Shown: piece by piece, positions 7,261 to 15,710 of the stretch
How the letters are laid out: each line of letters begins with the position of its first letter
Position numbering within the stretch: position 1 is the first letter of the stretch
Assembly (NCBI GenBank): GCA_009841005.1
Contig: VXMR01000086.1
Span: 1-40,529, forward strand
Length of the DNA: 40,529 nt
From: Gemmatimonadales bacterium
GTDB taxonomy: Bacteria > Gemmatimonadota > Gemmatimonadetes > Palauibacterales > Palauibacteraceae
Reading direction: 5' to 3'
The notes under the pieces: model-generated
What the model saw: the letters and a program-made list of their open reading frames with translations, nothing else
What the model was told of the DNA's origin: nothing
Databases searched by the model: none
Program-made: the position numbers and the translations under genes

Positions 7261-9767
7261 TCGGCGTCCTCGACGTCACCGGCCTCGGCACCGTCAAGAG
7301 CATCGGCCTCGGCATCGTCGTCCACCGCCGGATCCGTTCCGATCGGATCGATCAGGCTCGCGACGTCCACGAGTTCGTCCCCCTCGTCGAGGGAAACGAG
7401 CCGCACCCCCATCGTATTGCGTCCGATAACGCGGATCCCCTCCGCCGGCTGCCGGTTGATGACGCCGTTGCGGGTCACGAACATCAACTCGTCGTCGTCC
7501 GTCACCTCCCGCACCGCCGCGACGAGACCCGACTTGTCCGTGGGCTTGAGGTTGATGAGGCCCTTGCCGCCGCGCCTCTGGATCCGGTAGTCGTCGACGT
7601 CGCTCCGCTTCCCCATCCCGAGTTCCGTCGCGGTGAGGAGAGAACCGCCCCGCCGGGCGACCACGAGCCCGACGACGGTGTCATCATCCGAGAGTCGGAT
7701 GCCGCGCACGCCCTGTGTCGCCCGCCCCATCTCCCGCGCGTCGCTCTCCGAGAACCGGATCGCCATCCCACGCCTCGTGGCGAGGATCACATCGTTCGAA
7801 CCATCGCTCAGCTTGACGTCGATGAGGCGGTCGTCGTCGAGGATGTTGATGGCCCGCAGACCCCCGGCGTGCACGTTCCGGTATGCGGCAAGGCTCGTCC
7901 GCTTCACGAGTCCGTGCCGGCTCGCGAAGATGAGGAATCGGTCGTCGGAAAACTCCCGCACGCGCACGATGGAGGCGACCTCATCGCCCTTGTTCATCCG
8001 GAGCAGGTTCACGATCGGTTTGCCGCGGGCCGTGCGCCGCGCCAGGGGGATCTGGTACACCTTGAGCCGGTACAGGCGGCCATCCCTCGTGAAGATGAGG
8101 AGGTAGTCGTGGGTCGAGGCGAGGAAGAGGTGCTCCACCCAGTCCTCTTCCTTCGTGCCCATGCCCGCGATCCCGCGCCCGCCGCGCCGCTGCGCCCGGT
8201 AGACCGCAGGCTCGATGCGCTTGATGTAGCCGGAGTGCGAGACGGTGATGACCATCCGCTCTTCGGCGATGAGGTCCTCGTCCGTGAGGTCCGAGGTGTC
8301 GGGCACGATCTCCGTCCGGCGCTCGTCCCCGAACTTGTCGACGAGGGCCGACAGCTCATCCCCGACGATCTCCATCCGCCGGTCGCGCGAGGCGAGGATG
8401 GTCTCGAGTTCCTGCCGGCGCGCGCGGACCTTCTCCAGCTCCTCCTCGAGTTTCTCGATTTCGAGACCCGTGAGGCGCGCGAGCCGCATGTTCAGGATGG
8501 CGTCGGCCTGGCGTTCGCTGAGATCGAAGGCCGACCGGAGTTCCGCGCCCGCGACCTCGGTCTCGGGGGAGGCGCGGATGATGCGGATGACCTCGTCGAT
8601 GTGGTCGACGGCGACCTTGAGCCCCTCCAGGACGTGTTCCCGGTCCTTCGCCACGCCGTACTCGAAGCGCGTCCGCCGCTCGACGACCTCGTGCCGGTGC
8701 TCGAGGAAGTGCCCGAGCATCGTCTTGAGGTCCATCACCTGCGGCTCGCCGCCCACGAGCGCGAGCATGATGACGCCGAAGGTGGATTGAAGTTGCGTGC
8801 CCTTGAAGAGCTGGTTGAGGACGATCTGCGGCACCGCGTCGCGTTTCAGTTCGATGACGACCCGGATCCCATCCCGGTCGGACTCGTCGCGGAGGTCGGA
8901 GATGTCCGTGACCTTCTTGTCGCGCACGAGGCCCGCGATCTGTTCGATGAGGCGGGTCTTGTTCACCATGAAGGGGATCTCGCGGACGATGATGCGGTCG
9001 CGACCGTCCCGTCCCTCCTCGATGTCGGCCTTCGCGCGCATTACGACGCGGCCGCGCCCCAGCCGGTAGGCTTCGCGGATTCCGGCCCCGCCGAAGATCG
9101 TGCCCCCGGTGGGGAAGTCGGGACCGCGGATGATTTCCATCAACTCGTCGAGCGTCGTGTCGGGCGCCTCGATCAGACGGTGACAGGCGGCGGCCACCTC
9201 GCGGAGGTTGTGCGGGGGGATGTTCGTGGCCATGCCCACCGCGATGCCGGACGAGCCGTTGACGAGAAGGTTGGGGAGCGCCGAGGGCAGAACGGTCGGC
9301 TCCTGCAGGCGGTCGTCGAAGTTCGGCGTGTGGTCGACCGTGTCCTTGTCGATATCACCGAGCAGTTCGCTCGCGAACCCGTGGAGCCGGGCCTCGGTGT
9401 AGCGGTAGGCCGCGGCGGAGTCGCCGTCCACGGACCCGAAGTTTCCCTGCCCGTCGACGAGCGGATAGCGGAGCGAAAACTCCTGCGCCATCCGGACGAG
9501 CGAATCGTAGACGGCCGAATCGCCGTGCGGGTGGTATTTCCCGATCACGTCGCCGACGACGGTCGCGCTCTTTCTATAGGGTCGGGTCGGGCCGAGGCCG
9601 GCCTCGTGCATCGCGTACAGGATCCGCCGGTGGACCGGCTTCAGGCCGTCGCGAACGTCGGGAAGGGCGCGCTGTACGATGACGCTCATCGAGTAGTCGA
9701 TGAACGATTCACGCATCTCTTCTTCGAGCGGTCTCTGCTCGACGCGTTCTATGCTCTCGGTGGTCAT
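7257..9767 (-). CDS. gyrA: DNA gyrase subunit A
   Basis: Breaks and rejoins DNA in the gyrase A2B2 complex to introduce negative supercoils. The 836-residue protein has the catalytic tyrosine Y123 (RYTEARL) in the winged-helix domain. The quinolone-determining region reads GDSAVYD with S84 and D88, the drug-sensitive residues of the E. coli enzyme. The C-terminal DNA-wrapping propeller (about 500-810) has the canonical GyrA box QRRGGRG at 526-532, which marks a true gyrase rather than ParC, plus a second copy QRRGGKG at 730-736 in a later blade. The last 25 residues are strongly acidic. I start at ATG 9765-9767 ([11 protein letters not shown]), since the 26 upstream residues look unstructured. 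No gyrB is adjacent. It heads a run of overlapping minus-strand genes. Confidence 0.97.
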   Translation of the reverse strand: MTTESIERVEQRPLEEEMRESFIDYSMSVIVQRALPDVRDGLKPVHRRILYAMHEAGLGPTRPYRKSATVVGDVIGKYHPHGDSAVYDSLVRMAQEFSLRYPLVDGQGNFGSVDGDSAAAYRYTEARLHGFASELLGDIDKDTVDHTPNFDDRLQEPTVLPSALPNLLVNGSSGIAVGMATNIPPHNLREVAAACHRLIEAPDTTLDELMEIIRGPDFPTGGTIFGGAGIREAYRLGRGRVVMRAKADIEEGRDGRDRIIVREIPFMVNKTRLIEQIAGLVRDKKVTDISDLRDESDRDGIRVVIELKRDAVPQIVLNQLFKGTQLQSTFGVIMLALVGGEPQVMDLKTMLGHFLEHRHEVVERRTRFEYGVAKDREHVLEGLKVAVDHIDEVIRIIRASPETEVAGAELRSAFDLSERQADAILNMRLARLTGLEIEKLEEELEKVRARRQELETILASRDRRMEIVGDELSALVDKFGDERRTEIVPDTSDLTDEDLIAEERMVITVSHSGYIKRIEPAVYRAQRRGGRGIAGMGTKEEDWVEHLFLASTHDYLLIFTRDGRLYRLKVYQIPLARRTARGKPIVNLLRMNKGDEVASIVRVREFSDDRFLIFASRHGLVKRTSLAAYRNVHAGGLRAINILDDDRLIDVKLSDGSNDVILATRRGMAIRFSESDAREMGRATQGVRGIRLSDDDTVVGLVVARRGGSLLTATELGMGKRSDVDDYRIQRRGGKGLINLKPTDKSGLVAAVREVTDDDELMFVTRNGVINRQPAEGIRVIGRNTMGVRLVSLDEGDELVDVASLIDPIGTDPAVDDDAEADALDGAEAGDVEDAE

Positions 9768-9894
9768 GGATTCCCGCTGGAACTGGCGTTTTCGAGATCT
9801 TCGAGGACGCGGCGGCCAATGGCAGCTCCGGGGGAGCCCGGCCACACTCGGTAAGACCCTCTAATCTACCGGATTTCGGGGCATTTCGCGACTT
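9768..9894 (-). promoter_or_regulatory. Leader/promoter region of the gyrA cluster
   Basis: The 127 bases upstream of gyrA contain TAGATT on the minus strand (plus 9873-9878) as a possible -10, but no good -35 at 17 bases. A small GC hairpin (arms 9825-9829 and 9833-9837) lies in the leader. No strong regulatory signal is visible. Confidence 0.25.
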
Positions 9895-10494
9895 TCAGAG
9901 ACGCCACTCGACGCTGCCGGGACCCGCGTTCACGACCGGCGTGTGACCGGCCCGAGAGCGGACGCCCCAGGAGTCGTGGATGTGGCCGCAGACGACGAGG
10001 CGGGGACGGGTCCGTTCGATGGTTTCGAGGACGGCGGTGCTGCCCACGTGCCGACCCGACGCGGCGGTGTCCGCGTGGCCGAGCGGAGGGGAGTGGGACA
10101 CGAGCACGGCACCCTCGGGGCACGGTGCGAGGAGGTTCCGGGCCTCGTCTTCCGTGAAGTCGTAGCTCCATGCGCCGAAGGGCGTCACCGGCACGCCGCC
10201 GCCGAGGCCGAAGAAGGGCATGCCACCGATCTCGACGCCCGTGCCGTGCAGGACATGAGCCGCCGGCCAGCCGTCGCACGCGTTGGAGAGTTCCTCGGCG
10301 GACTCGCCGTTTCCGGGTACGAGGACGGTGGGAGTTTCGATCGCGGCCAGGACTTCGATGATCGTGCCCAGGCCACGGCGCTTCACCGCGAAATCGCCGG
10401 CACCGACGACCGCGTCGAAGTTGGCCGCCCGCTCGACGATCGACGCGGCGGCCGCGAGATCGGTGTGCAGGTCGCTGAACAGCAGCAGACGCAT
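9895..10494 (-). CDS. Calcineurin-like metallophosphoesterase
   Basis: Cytosolic dinuclear-metal phosphoesterase of 199 residues, about the size of YfcE or the smallest Icc-type enzymes. The metal ligands are readable in order: D8 and H10 in SDLH, D34 in GAGD, N62 in GNGE, H134 in SHSPP, and H171/H173 in GHIH. The usual GNHD/E signature is GNGE here, so the catalytic histidine that normally follows the asparagine is replaced by glycine; activity may be altered. ATG 10492-10494 is preceded by GGAGAG. It diverges from the next gene with only 26 bases between start codons. It could act on phosphodiesters or nucleotides; the substrate is unknown. Confidence 0.87.
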   Translation of the reverse strand: MRLLLFSDLHTDLAAAASIVERAANFDAVVGAGDFAVKRRGLGTIIEVLAAIETPTVLVPGNGESAEELSNACDGWPAAHVLHGTGVEIGGMPFFGLGGGVPVTPFGAWSYDFTEDEARNLLAPCPEGAVLVSHSPPLGHADTAASGRHVGSTAVLETIERTRPRLVVCGHIHDSWGVRSRAGHTPVVNAGPGSVEWRL

Positions 10495-10508
10495 GGCGAG
10501 TCTCTCCG

Positions 10509-10514
10509 TAGTTT
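10509..10514 (+). promoter_or_regulatory. Possible -10 element TAGTTT of a leaderless transcript
   Basis: TAGTTT lies exactly six bases before ATG 10521, the spacing that would put the transcription start on or next to the start codon. No good -35 hexamer is present, and there is no Shine-Dalgarno. The promoter would have to lie inside the start of the divergent gene. Confidence 0.35.
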
Positions 10515-10520
10515 GGGGGC

Positions 10521-11633
10521 ATGCTTGAACCGAAACTGCTCATCTACGGCGCCACGGGATATACCGGGCGGCTCGCGGTCGCCGAGGCCGTTCGGGCCGG
10601 GCTGCGGCCCGTCGTCGCCGGGCGGGACCCGGAGAAGCTCGCCGCGCTGGCGTCATCGGGGGCTGCGGGGCACGGCCTGGAGACCCGGGCGTTCGGGCTG
10701 GACGACCCGGCCGCGCTTGCCGGCGCGCTGGAGGACGTTTCGGTCGTCCTTCATTGCGCGGGACCGTTCTCGCGCACGGCCCTCCCGATGTACGACGCCT
10801 GCCTCGCGACGGGCACGCACTATCTCGACATCACCGGAGAGGTCGATGTGTTCGAGGCGCTGGCCGCGCGCGGTGCGGCAGCCGCCGAGGCGGGCATCAT
10901 GGTCATGCCGGGCGTCGGGTTCGACGTCGTCCCGAGCGACTGCCTCATCGCGGACCTCGCCATGCGGCATCCGGGCGGCCGCACCCTGAGGCTCGGCCTC
11001 GCGGCCCGCAGCGGCGCCTCCCGCGGCACCATGCGGACGGTCGCCCAGGCGATCGGGCAGTTCCGGATCCGGCGCGACGGTGCGATCGCGACCGTGCGAC
11101 CCGGGCAACTCCGTTACGAGTTCGATTTCGGACCCCCGCCGGACGCCGCGCTCGTCGGGGTGCTGGGGGACGTGACGACGGCCTTCCATTCCACGGGAAT
11201 ACCGAACATCGAGACGTACCTGCAGGCAACCCGGAGCTTCACGCGCCTCACGCGGATCCTGCGTGGCTTCGGGCCGCTGCTGGCTGCGCGGACGGGGCAG
11301 GCGCTACTGAACCGCCTGCTCGACCGCGGGCCGGAGGGGCCGACCGAATCGGCGCGCCGGACGGCGCACGCGATCCTGGTCGCGGAGATCGAAGACGCGG
11401 AGGGGAGGCGGGTGGCGGCGCGTGTGCGCACGCCGGATCCCTATGGCTTCACCGCGACGGTGGCCGTCGCCATCGCGGCGCGCGCGGTGGCCGGCGACTT
11501 CAAGGCGGGCTACCAGACCCCGTCTTCCGCTTACGGTGCCGACCTGTTGCGGGAGTTCGACGGAGTGACATGGGAAGTGCTCGACGGTGAGGGTCCCGCA
11601 CGCGCGGGTGGGGATGAGCGACTGGTGCCATAA
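10521..11633 (+). CDS. Saccharopine dehydrogenase-like NAD(P)-binding reductase
   Basis: Oxidoreductase of 370 residues with an N-terminal Rossmann fold: YGATGYTGR at 9-17 binds NAD(P), followed by AGRDPEKL near 33-40, where the cofactor type is set; the arginine suggests NADP. The middle part (HCAGPFS, YLDITGE, PGVGFDVVPSD) matches the saccharopine dehydrogenase-like family that includes mycobacterial trans-acting enoyl reductases, so lipid or small-molecule reduction is more likely than lysine metabolism. There is no membrane segment or signal peptide. Its ATG lies 26 bases from the divergent phosphoesterase start and has no Shine-Dalgarno. It ends convergently with the glycosyltransferase, with a perfect inverted repeat in the gap. 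Confidence 0.85.
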   Translation: MLEPKLLIYGATGYTGRLAVAEAVRAGLRPVVAGRDPEKLAALASSGAAGHGLETRAFGLDDPAALAGALEDVSVVLHCAGPFSRTALPMYDACLATGTHYLDITGEVDVFEALAARGAAAAEAGIMVMPGVGFDVVPSDCLIADLAMRHPGGRTLRLGLAARSGASRGTMRTVAQAIGQFRIRRDGAIATVRPGQLRYEFDFGPPPDAALVGVLGDVTTAFHSTGIPNIETYLQATRSFTRLTRILRGFGPLLAARTGQALLNRLLDRGPEGPTESARRTAHAILVAEIEDAEGRRVAARVRTPDPYGFTATVAVAIAARAVAGDFKAGYQTPSSAYGADLLREFDGVTWEVLDGEGPARAGGDERLVP

Positions 11634-11653
11634 TCCAGCGAACTCTCGAAACG

Positions 11654-11692
11654 GGGGTGCAGATTGTCAATCGAAATGACAATCTGCACCCC
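11654..11692. repeat. Perfect 16-bp inverted repeat between convergent genes (possible bidirectional terminator)
   Basis: The left arm 11654-11669 (GGGGTGCAGATTGTCA) and right arm 11677-11692 are exact reverse complements around a seven-base loop ATCGAAA. It lies between the convergent stops at 11633 and 11710, where a two-way terminator would be useful. There is no T tract on either side, so a classical intrinsic terminator is not proven. A dispersed REP-like palindrome or a protein-binding site are alternatives. Confidence 0.8.
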
Positions 11693-11709
11693 GGATGCAC
11701 CGTCAGGTG

Positions 11710-12756
11710 TTAAGCCACGGCGCGGTAGTCCTCGATCTCCCGAAACCCCAAGCCCCCCAACGCCTCCCGGATCTCGCGGCGGGCGCCGGGCGTGCCGACG
11801 GCGAGGAGCACGTACGGGCGGGCGGGCGCGGTGAACCCCGGGAGGTCCTCCGGGCGGAGGACGACGGCGCCGTGGATGTTCTGCCCGATCTTGCGCGGGT
11901 CCAGGTCCACGAACGCCTCCACCGGGCGGGCGCGACTCGCGGCGCCTCCCTGCTCGAGCCAGCCGCGCGCGAAGGCCTTGCCGACCTTGCCCGCGCCCCA
12001 GATGACGAGCGGCCGTCCAGCCGGTAGGCAGCCGGCCGAAAGGTGCGCGACCTTCAGACGCCGGAACGCACCGGGGCTGTAGCGGTCCGACTTCTCGGAC
12101 AGCCTGTGCGGACCCAGGCGCCACTCGTGGAGGACCTGCGGCACGTTCGTCATGCGGCAGCCCGCAGCGGACAGCCGCAGGATGAGGTCGTAGTCCTCCG
12201 GTCCCGCGGTGTCGCGATAGCCGCCGACGGCCTCGAAGGCGTCGCGCCGAACCATCAGGGTGGGGTGGGCGATCGGACATTCGACGAACAGATCCCGCTC
12301 GACCGCGGCGGGTTCGGTGAGCCCGTTGATCCAGCGCTCGTAGCGGAGATAGCCCGAGCCGCGGCGGGGCCGGGGGAAGTAGCGGACGCCCGTGCCGCAC
12401 GCGGCGATGCCGGGGCGCCGGGCCAGGAGGCGGAGTTGCGCGGCCAGCCGGTCGGGGTGCGCGACATCATCGGCGTCCATGCGGGCGAGGAGCGACGCCC
12501 GCGCCTCCCCGGACAACCGGCGAAGCGCCGCCACGATCCCCGAACCGTCGCGATCGAAGAGGCGGACGCGAGCGTCCCGTTCCGCCCACGCCCGGAGCAG
12601 CGTCCCGGTGCCGTCTCTCGAACCGTCGTCGAGCGCGAGCACCTCGAAGCGCGGCTCGGACTGGGCGGCGAGGCTCTCTATGCACGCGCCCAGGAACGGT
12701 TCGGCGTCGCGACACGGCAGAAGGATGGAGACGTGCGCCGTGCCCGCTCCGCTCAC
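11710..12756 (-). CDS. Family 2 glycosyltransferase fused to a C-terminal Rossmann-like domain
   Basis: The N-terminal GT-A domain transfers a sugar from a nucleotide donor. It shows VSILLPCRDAEPFLG at 9-23, DDGS at 43-46 and the metal-binding DADD at 94-97, with the acceptor-side ED at 187-188. After about residue 245 a second domain begins with WGAGKVGK (253-260) and VDLDP (283-287), a dinucleotide-binding pattern seen in nucleotide-sugar or sugar-modifying proteins. The product is 348 residues with no membrane helix. The start is GTG 12754-12756, overlapping the uvrA stop as GTGA; the longer frame upstream is antisense noise. It probably acts on a surface glycan. The second domain could make, sense or reduce the sugar; that is inference. 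Confidence 0.85.
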   Translation of the reverse strand: MSGAGTAHVSILLPCRDAEPFLGACIESLAAQSEPRFEVLALDDGSRDGTGTLLRAWAERDARVRLFDRDGSGIVAALRRLSGEARASLLARMDADDVAHPDRLAAQLRLLARRPGIAACGTGVRYFPRPRRGSGYLRYERWINGLTEPAAVERDLFVECPIAHPTLMVRRDAFEAVGGYRDTAGPEDYDLILRLSAAGCRMTNVPQVLHEWRLGPHRLSEKSDRYSPGAFRRLKVAHLSAGCLPAGRPLVIWGAGKVGKAFARGWLEQGGAASRARPVEAFVDLDPRKIGQNIHGAVVLRPEDLPGFTAPARPYVLLAVGTPGARREIREALGGLGFREIEDYRAVA

Positions 12757-15635
12757 GCCGACCCCGCGCCGGCGACGACCGCATCGAGCCCGAGCCGCTC
12801 CGCCCGCCCACGGAGGAAGGCGCCCGTGAGCGAGGCCCCGGACTCCGCGATGACGTCCGGCGGACCCGCCGCCACGATGCGGCCTCCGTCTTCCGCGGGT
12901 CCGGGCCCCATGTCGATGACCCAGTCGGCTTCCGCGACGACGTCGAGGTTGTGTTCGACGACGACGACGGCGTGCCCCTCGCCCACGAGTTCGCGCAGCA
13001 CCGCGACGAGCGTGCCGACCTCCGCCACCCCGAGGCCGACGGTCGGCTCGTCGAGGATGTACAGCCTGCGGCCCGCACCTCCCCGGCGCGCGAGTTCCCG
13101 GGCGATCTTGAGGCGCTGCGCCTCCCCCCCGGAGAGCGTCGTGGCCGGCTGGCCGAGCCGAAGGTACCCGAGACCCACCCGTTGCAGCTGCCACAGCCGG
13201 GCTCCGAGACGGTCGTGCCGGATGAAGAAGCGAATCGCCTCGTCCACGGTCATGTCGAGGGCGTCGCGGATCGAGCGGCCGCGAATCCCGATCTCGAGCA
13301 CCTCGGGACGGTAGCGCGAGCCCCCGCACGCCTCGCAGGGCACGGAGACATCGGCCAGAAAGACCATCTCCACCGTCTCCTCCCCCGCGCCCTTGCAGCG
13401 CTCGCAGCGCCCGCCCGGACGATTGAAGGAGAAGTATCCCGCCTCGTACCCGCGGGAGCGGGCTTCCGGGAGGGCGGCGTATGCGTTCCTCAGCACCGTG
13501 AAGGCTCCGATGTAGGTCGCCGGGTTCGAGCGCGGCGTGCGGCCGATCGGCCGCTGATCGACGAGCACGACGTCCTCCAGGAACTCCGCGCCTTCGAGCC
13601 GGTCCCAGGAGCCGGCGGGCTCGCCCAGATGCGGCTTGGCGGAGGAGCGGTCCGTGATCTCCCGTTCGAGGGCGTGGTACAGCACGCCGCGGATGAGCGT
13701 CGACTTCCCGGAGCCGGAGACGCCGGTGACGAGCGTGAGCGACCCCAGCGGAATCGCCACATCCACACCCCGAACGTTGTGCAGGCGGGCGCCGCGCAGG
13801 ACGAGTCGGGGACCGCCGCTCGACGGCGCCGCGCCCTGCCCGGCGGCGGTCGCCCGCCGCGCGAGGGCCTCTCCCGTGCCGGTCTCCGACGTGAGGAGGT
13901 CGTCCCAGCCGCCCTGGAACACGATCTCGCCGCCCTGCTCCCCGGCCCCGGGCCCCAGTTCGACGATGCGGTCGGCCCTCTCCAGCACCGCGGGCTCATG
14001 CTCGACGACGAGGACCGTGTTCCCGCGGTTCGCGAGCCGGTGGAGGACGCCGGTAAACGCATGAATATCATGCGAATGGAGGCCGATCGTGGGTTCGTCG
14101 AGGACGTAGAGCGTGCTGACGAGCCGGCTCCCGAGACAGCTCGCGAGGCGGATCCGCTGCATCTCCCCCCCGGAGAGGGATCGGGCCTGCCGGTCCAGCG
14201 TCAGATATCCGAGCCCGACCTCCTCGAGAAACGAGGTCCGGTGCTCGAGTTCGCGAAGGATCGTCGACGCGACCTCGCGCTGAAACGGGGTGAGGTCGAG
14301 TCCTCCGGCGAGCCAGCCGGAGATCTCCTTCACGGTCCACCGGGCGACCTCGGCGATGTGCCGCCCCCCCACGCGGACGTTCAGCGACTCCGGCTTCAGG
14401 CGGTAGCCTTCGCAGCCGGAACACAACTCGGGAAGCTGATACTGGCGCAGAAAGACGCGGATATACGCCTTGTACCGCTTCTTTTCCTTCGAGCGGAGAA
14501 AGGGGATGACGCCCCGGAAGCGTTCTCCGGCGTATCTTCCCCCGTTCAACAGGACGTCGCGGCCCTCGTCGGGAAGCGCCTCCCACGGGAGGGACGCGTC
14601 GAGTCCCGAGGCGGCGGCGAACTCTCTCAGGCGCGACCGCTCGCGCCGGTAACGGGGCTTCGACCATGGATCGAGCGCCCCTTCATCCAGCGAACGGCCC
14701 GGGTCGGGAACGATGAGCTGGGGAGAGTACTCGAGCACGGCCCCGAACCCCGTGCAGGTATCGCACGCGCCGGCGGGGCTGTTGAAGCTGAACAGCTGGG
14801 GGGTGGGCCGCGGAAACGCCAGGCCGCAGAGCCCGCAGCGATGGGCCTCTTCGAAATCGCGGCGCTCGGGCGCCCCGGCCCCGCGCCACCAGAGAAGCGC
14901 GACGGCGGCGCCTCTCCCCTCGGCGAAGGCCGCGGCCAGCGAATCCGCGATCCGTTCCCGGTCCTCCGCGCGGGATCCGACCCGGTCCACGATCACGAGC
15001 GCCTCGCGGGCGTCGGTCAACACCCGAACCTCGTCCCCTTCCCCTTCCTCCTCCTTCTTCAGATCGATGTCCGGCAGGTAGAGTTCGCGACCGTCGGCGA
15101 GGACGCGGACGTACCCCCGCGCCCTGAGGTTCTGCACCGCCCTCGCGCCGTCCGCGCGGTCCTCGGGGGGGACGGGGAAGGCGATGGCGAGCCGCGCATC
15201 GGGACCGGCATCGAGGAGCGCGTCGGTGGCCGACGTCACGGTGTCCGGCACGACGGCACGCTCGCACTCCGGACACACGGTCGTCCCCACGCGCGCCCAT
15301 AGCAGTCTCAGGTAGTCGTAGACCTCCGTGATCGTGCCGACGGTGGAGCGGCTCGACTGCACGCGGTTGCTCTGGTCGATGGCGACGGAGGGACTCACGC
15401 CCTCGACGAGATCGACGTCGGGCTTCGGCATCCGCTCGAGGAACTGCTTCGCGTAGGTGGAGAGCGACTCGATGTACCGCCGCTGTCCCTCGGCGTAGAT
15501 CGTGTCGAAGGCGAGGCTGGATTTTCCCGAACCGGAGGGCCCCGTGAGGACGGTGAGGGCCCCACGCTCGATGTCGATGTCGATGCCCTTGAGGTTGTGC
15601 TGCCGGGCGCCTCGGACCCGGATCCGGTCGCTCAT
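12753..15635 (-). CDS. uvrA: Excinuclease ABC subunit A family protein
   Basis: DNA damage recognition ATPase of nucleotide excision repair. The 960-residue protein has two ABC ATPase halves: Walker A GPSGSGKSS at 32-40 and a second GVSGSGKST in the C-terminal half, with signatures LSGGEMQR and LSGGEAQR. Both zinc modules are present (CGLC with CDTC, and CERC with CEAC). ATG 15633-15635 (MSDRIRVRGARQHN) is the family start. The linker SLSGGEMQRIRLASCLGS and the text DEPTIGLH differ from the most common UvrA, so it may be a paralog next to a main uvrA elsewhere in the genome. It is translationally coupled to a glycosyltransferase, an unusual partner. No uvrB or uvrC is nearby. Confidence 0.92.
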   Translation of the reverse strand: MSDRIRVRGARQHNLKGIDIDIERGALTVLTGPSGSGKSSLAFDTIYAEGQRRYIESLSTYAKQFLERMPKPDVDLVEGVSPSVAIDQSNRVQSSRSTVGTITEVYDYLRLLWARVGTTVCPECERAVVPDTVTSATDALLDAGPDARLAIAFPVPPEDRADGARAVQNLRARGYVRVLADGRELYLPDIDLKKEEEGEGDEVRVLTDAREALVIVDRVGSRAEDRERIADSLAAAFAEGRGAAVALLWWRGAGAPERRDFEEAHRCGLCGLAFPRPTPQLFSFNSPAGACDTCTGFGAVLEYSPQLIVPDPGRSLDEGALDPWSKPRYRRERSRLREFAAASGLDASLPWEALPDEGRDVLLNGGRYAGERFRGVIPFLRSKEKKRYKAYIRVFLRQYQLPELCSGCEGYRLKPESLNVRVGGRHIAEVARWTVKEISGWLAGGLDLTPFQREVASTILRELEHRTSFLEEVGLGYLTLDRQARSLSGGEMQRIRLASCLGSRLVSTLYVLDEPTIGLHSHDIHAFTGVLHRLANRGNTVLVVEHEPAVLERADRIVELGPGAGEQGGEIVFQGGWDDLLTSETGTGEALARRATAAGQGAAPSSGGPRLVLRGARLHNVRGVDVAIPLGSLTLVTGVSGSGKSTLIRGVLYHALEREITDRSSAKPHLGEPAGSWDRLEGAEFLEDVVLVDQRPIGRTPRSNPATYIGAFTVLRNAYAALPEARSRGYEAGYFSFNRPGGRCERCKGAGEETVEMVFLADVSVPCEACGGSRYRPEVLEIGIRGRSIRDALDMTVDEAIRFFIRHDRLGARLWQLQRVGLGYLRLGQPATTLSGGEAQRLKIARELARRGGAGRRLYILDEPTVGLGVAEVGTLVAVLRELVGEGHAVVVVEHNLDVVAEADWVIDMGPGPAEDGGRIVAAGPPDVIAESGASLTGAFLRGRAERLGLDAVVAGAGSA

Positions 15636-15676
15636 GGGAGCATGATGGCCGGCGCCGGCGGGGCGCGCCAACCTGA

Positions 15677-15705
15677 TTGGACCGCGGGCGGCGAGTTCGT
15701 ACTAT
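15677..15705 (+). promoter_or_regulatory. Predicted promoter TTGGAC-17-TACTAT for the ABC exporter, leaderless type
   Basis: A -35-like TTGGAC (15677-15682) is separated by exactly 17 bases from a -10-like TACTAT (15700-15705). The ATG begins five bases later at 15711, so transcription should start at or within a base or two of the start codon. There is no Shine-Dalgarno. It is divergent from uvrA in a 75-base gap. Confidence 0.5.
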
Positions 15706-15710
15706 GGGGC

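Noticed and set aside
7230..9854. 874-residue plus-strand frame antisense to gyrA
   Set aside because: Shadow of a long high-GC gene; composition is His/Asp/Arg-rich and lacks any domain.
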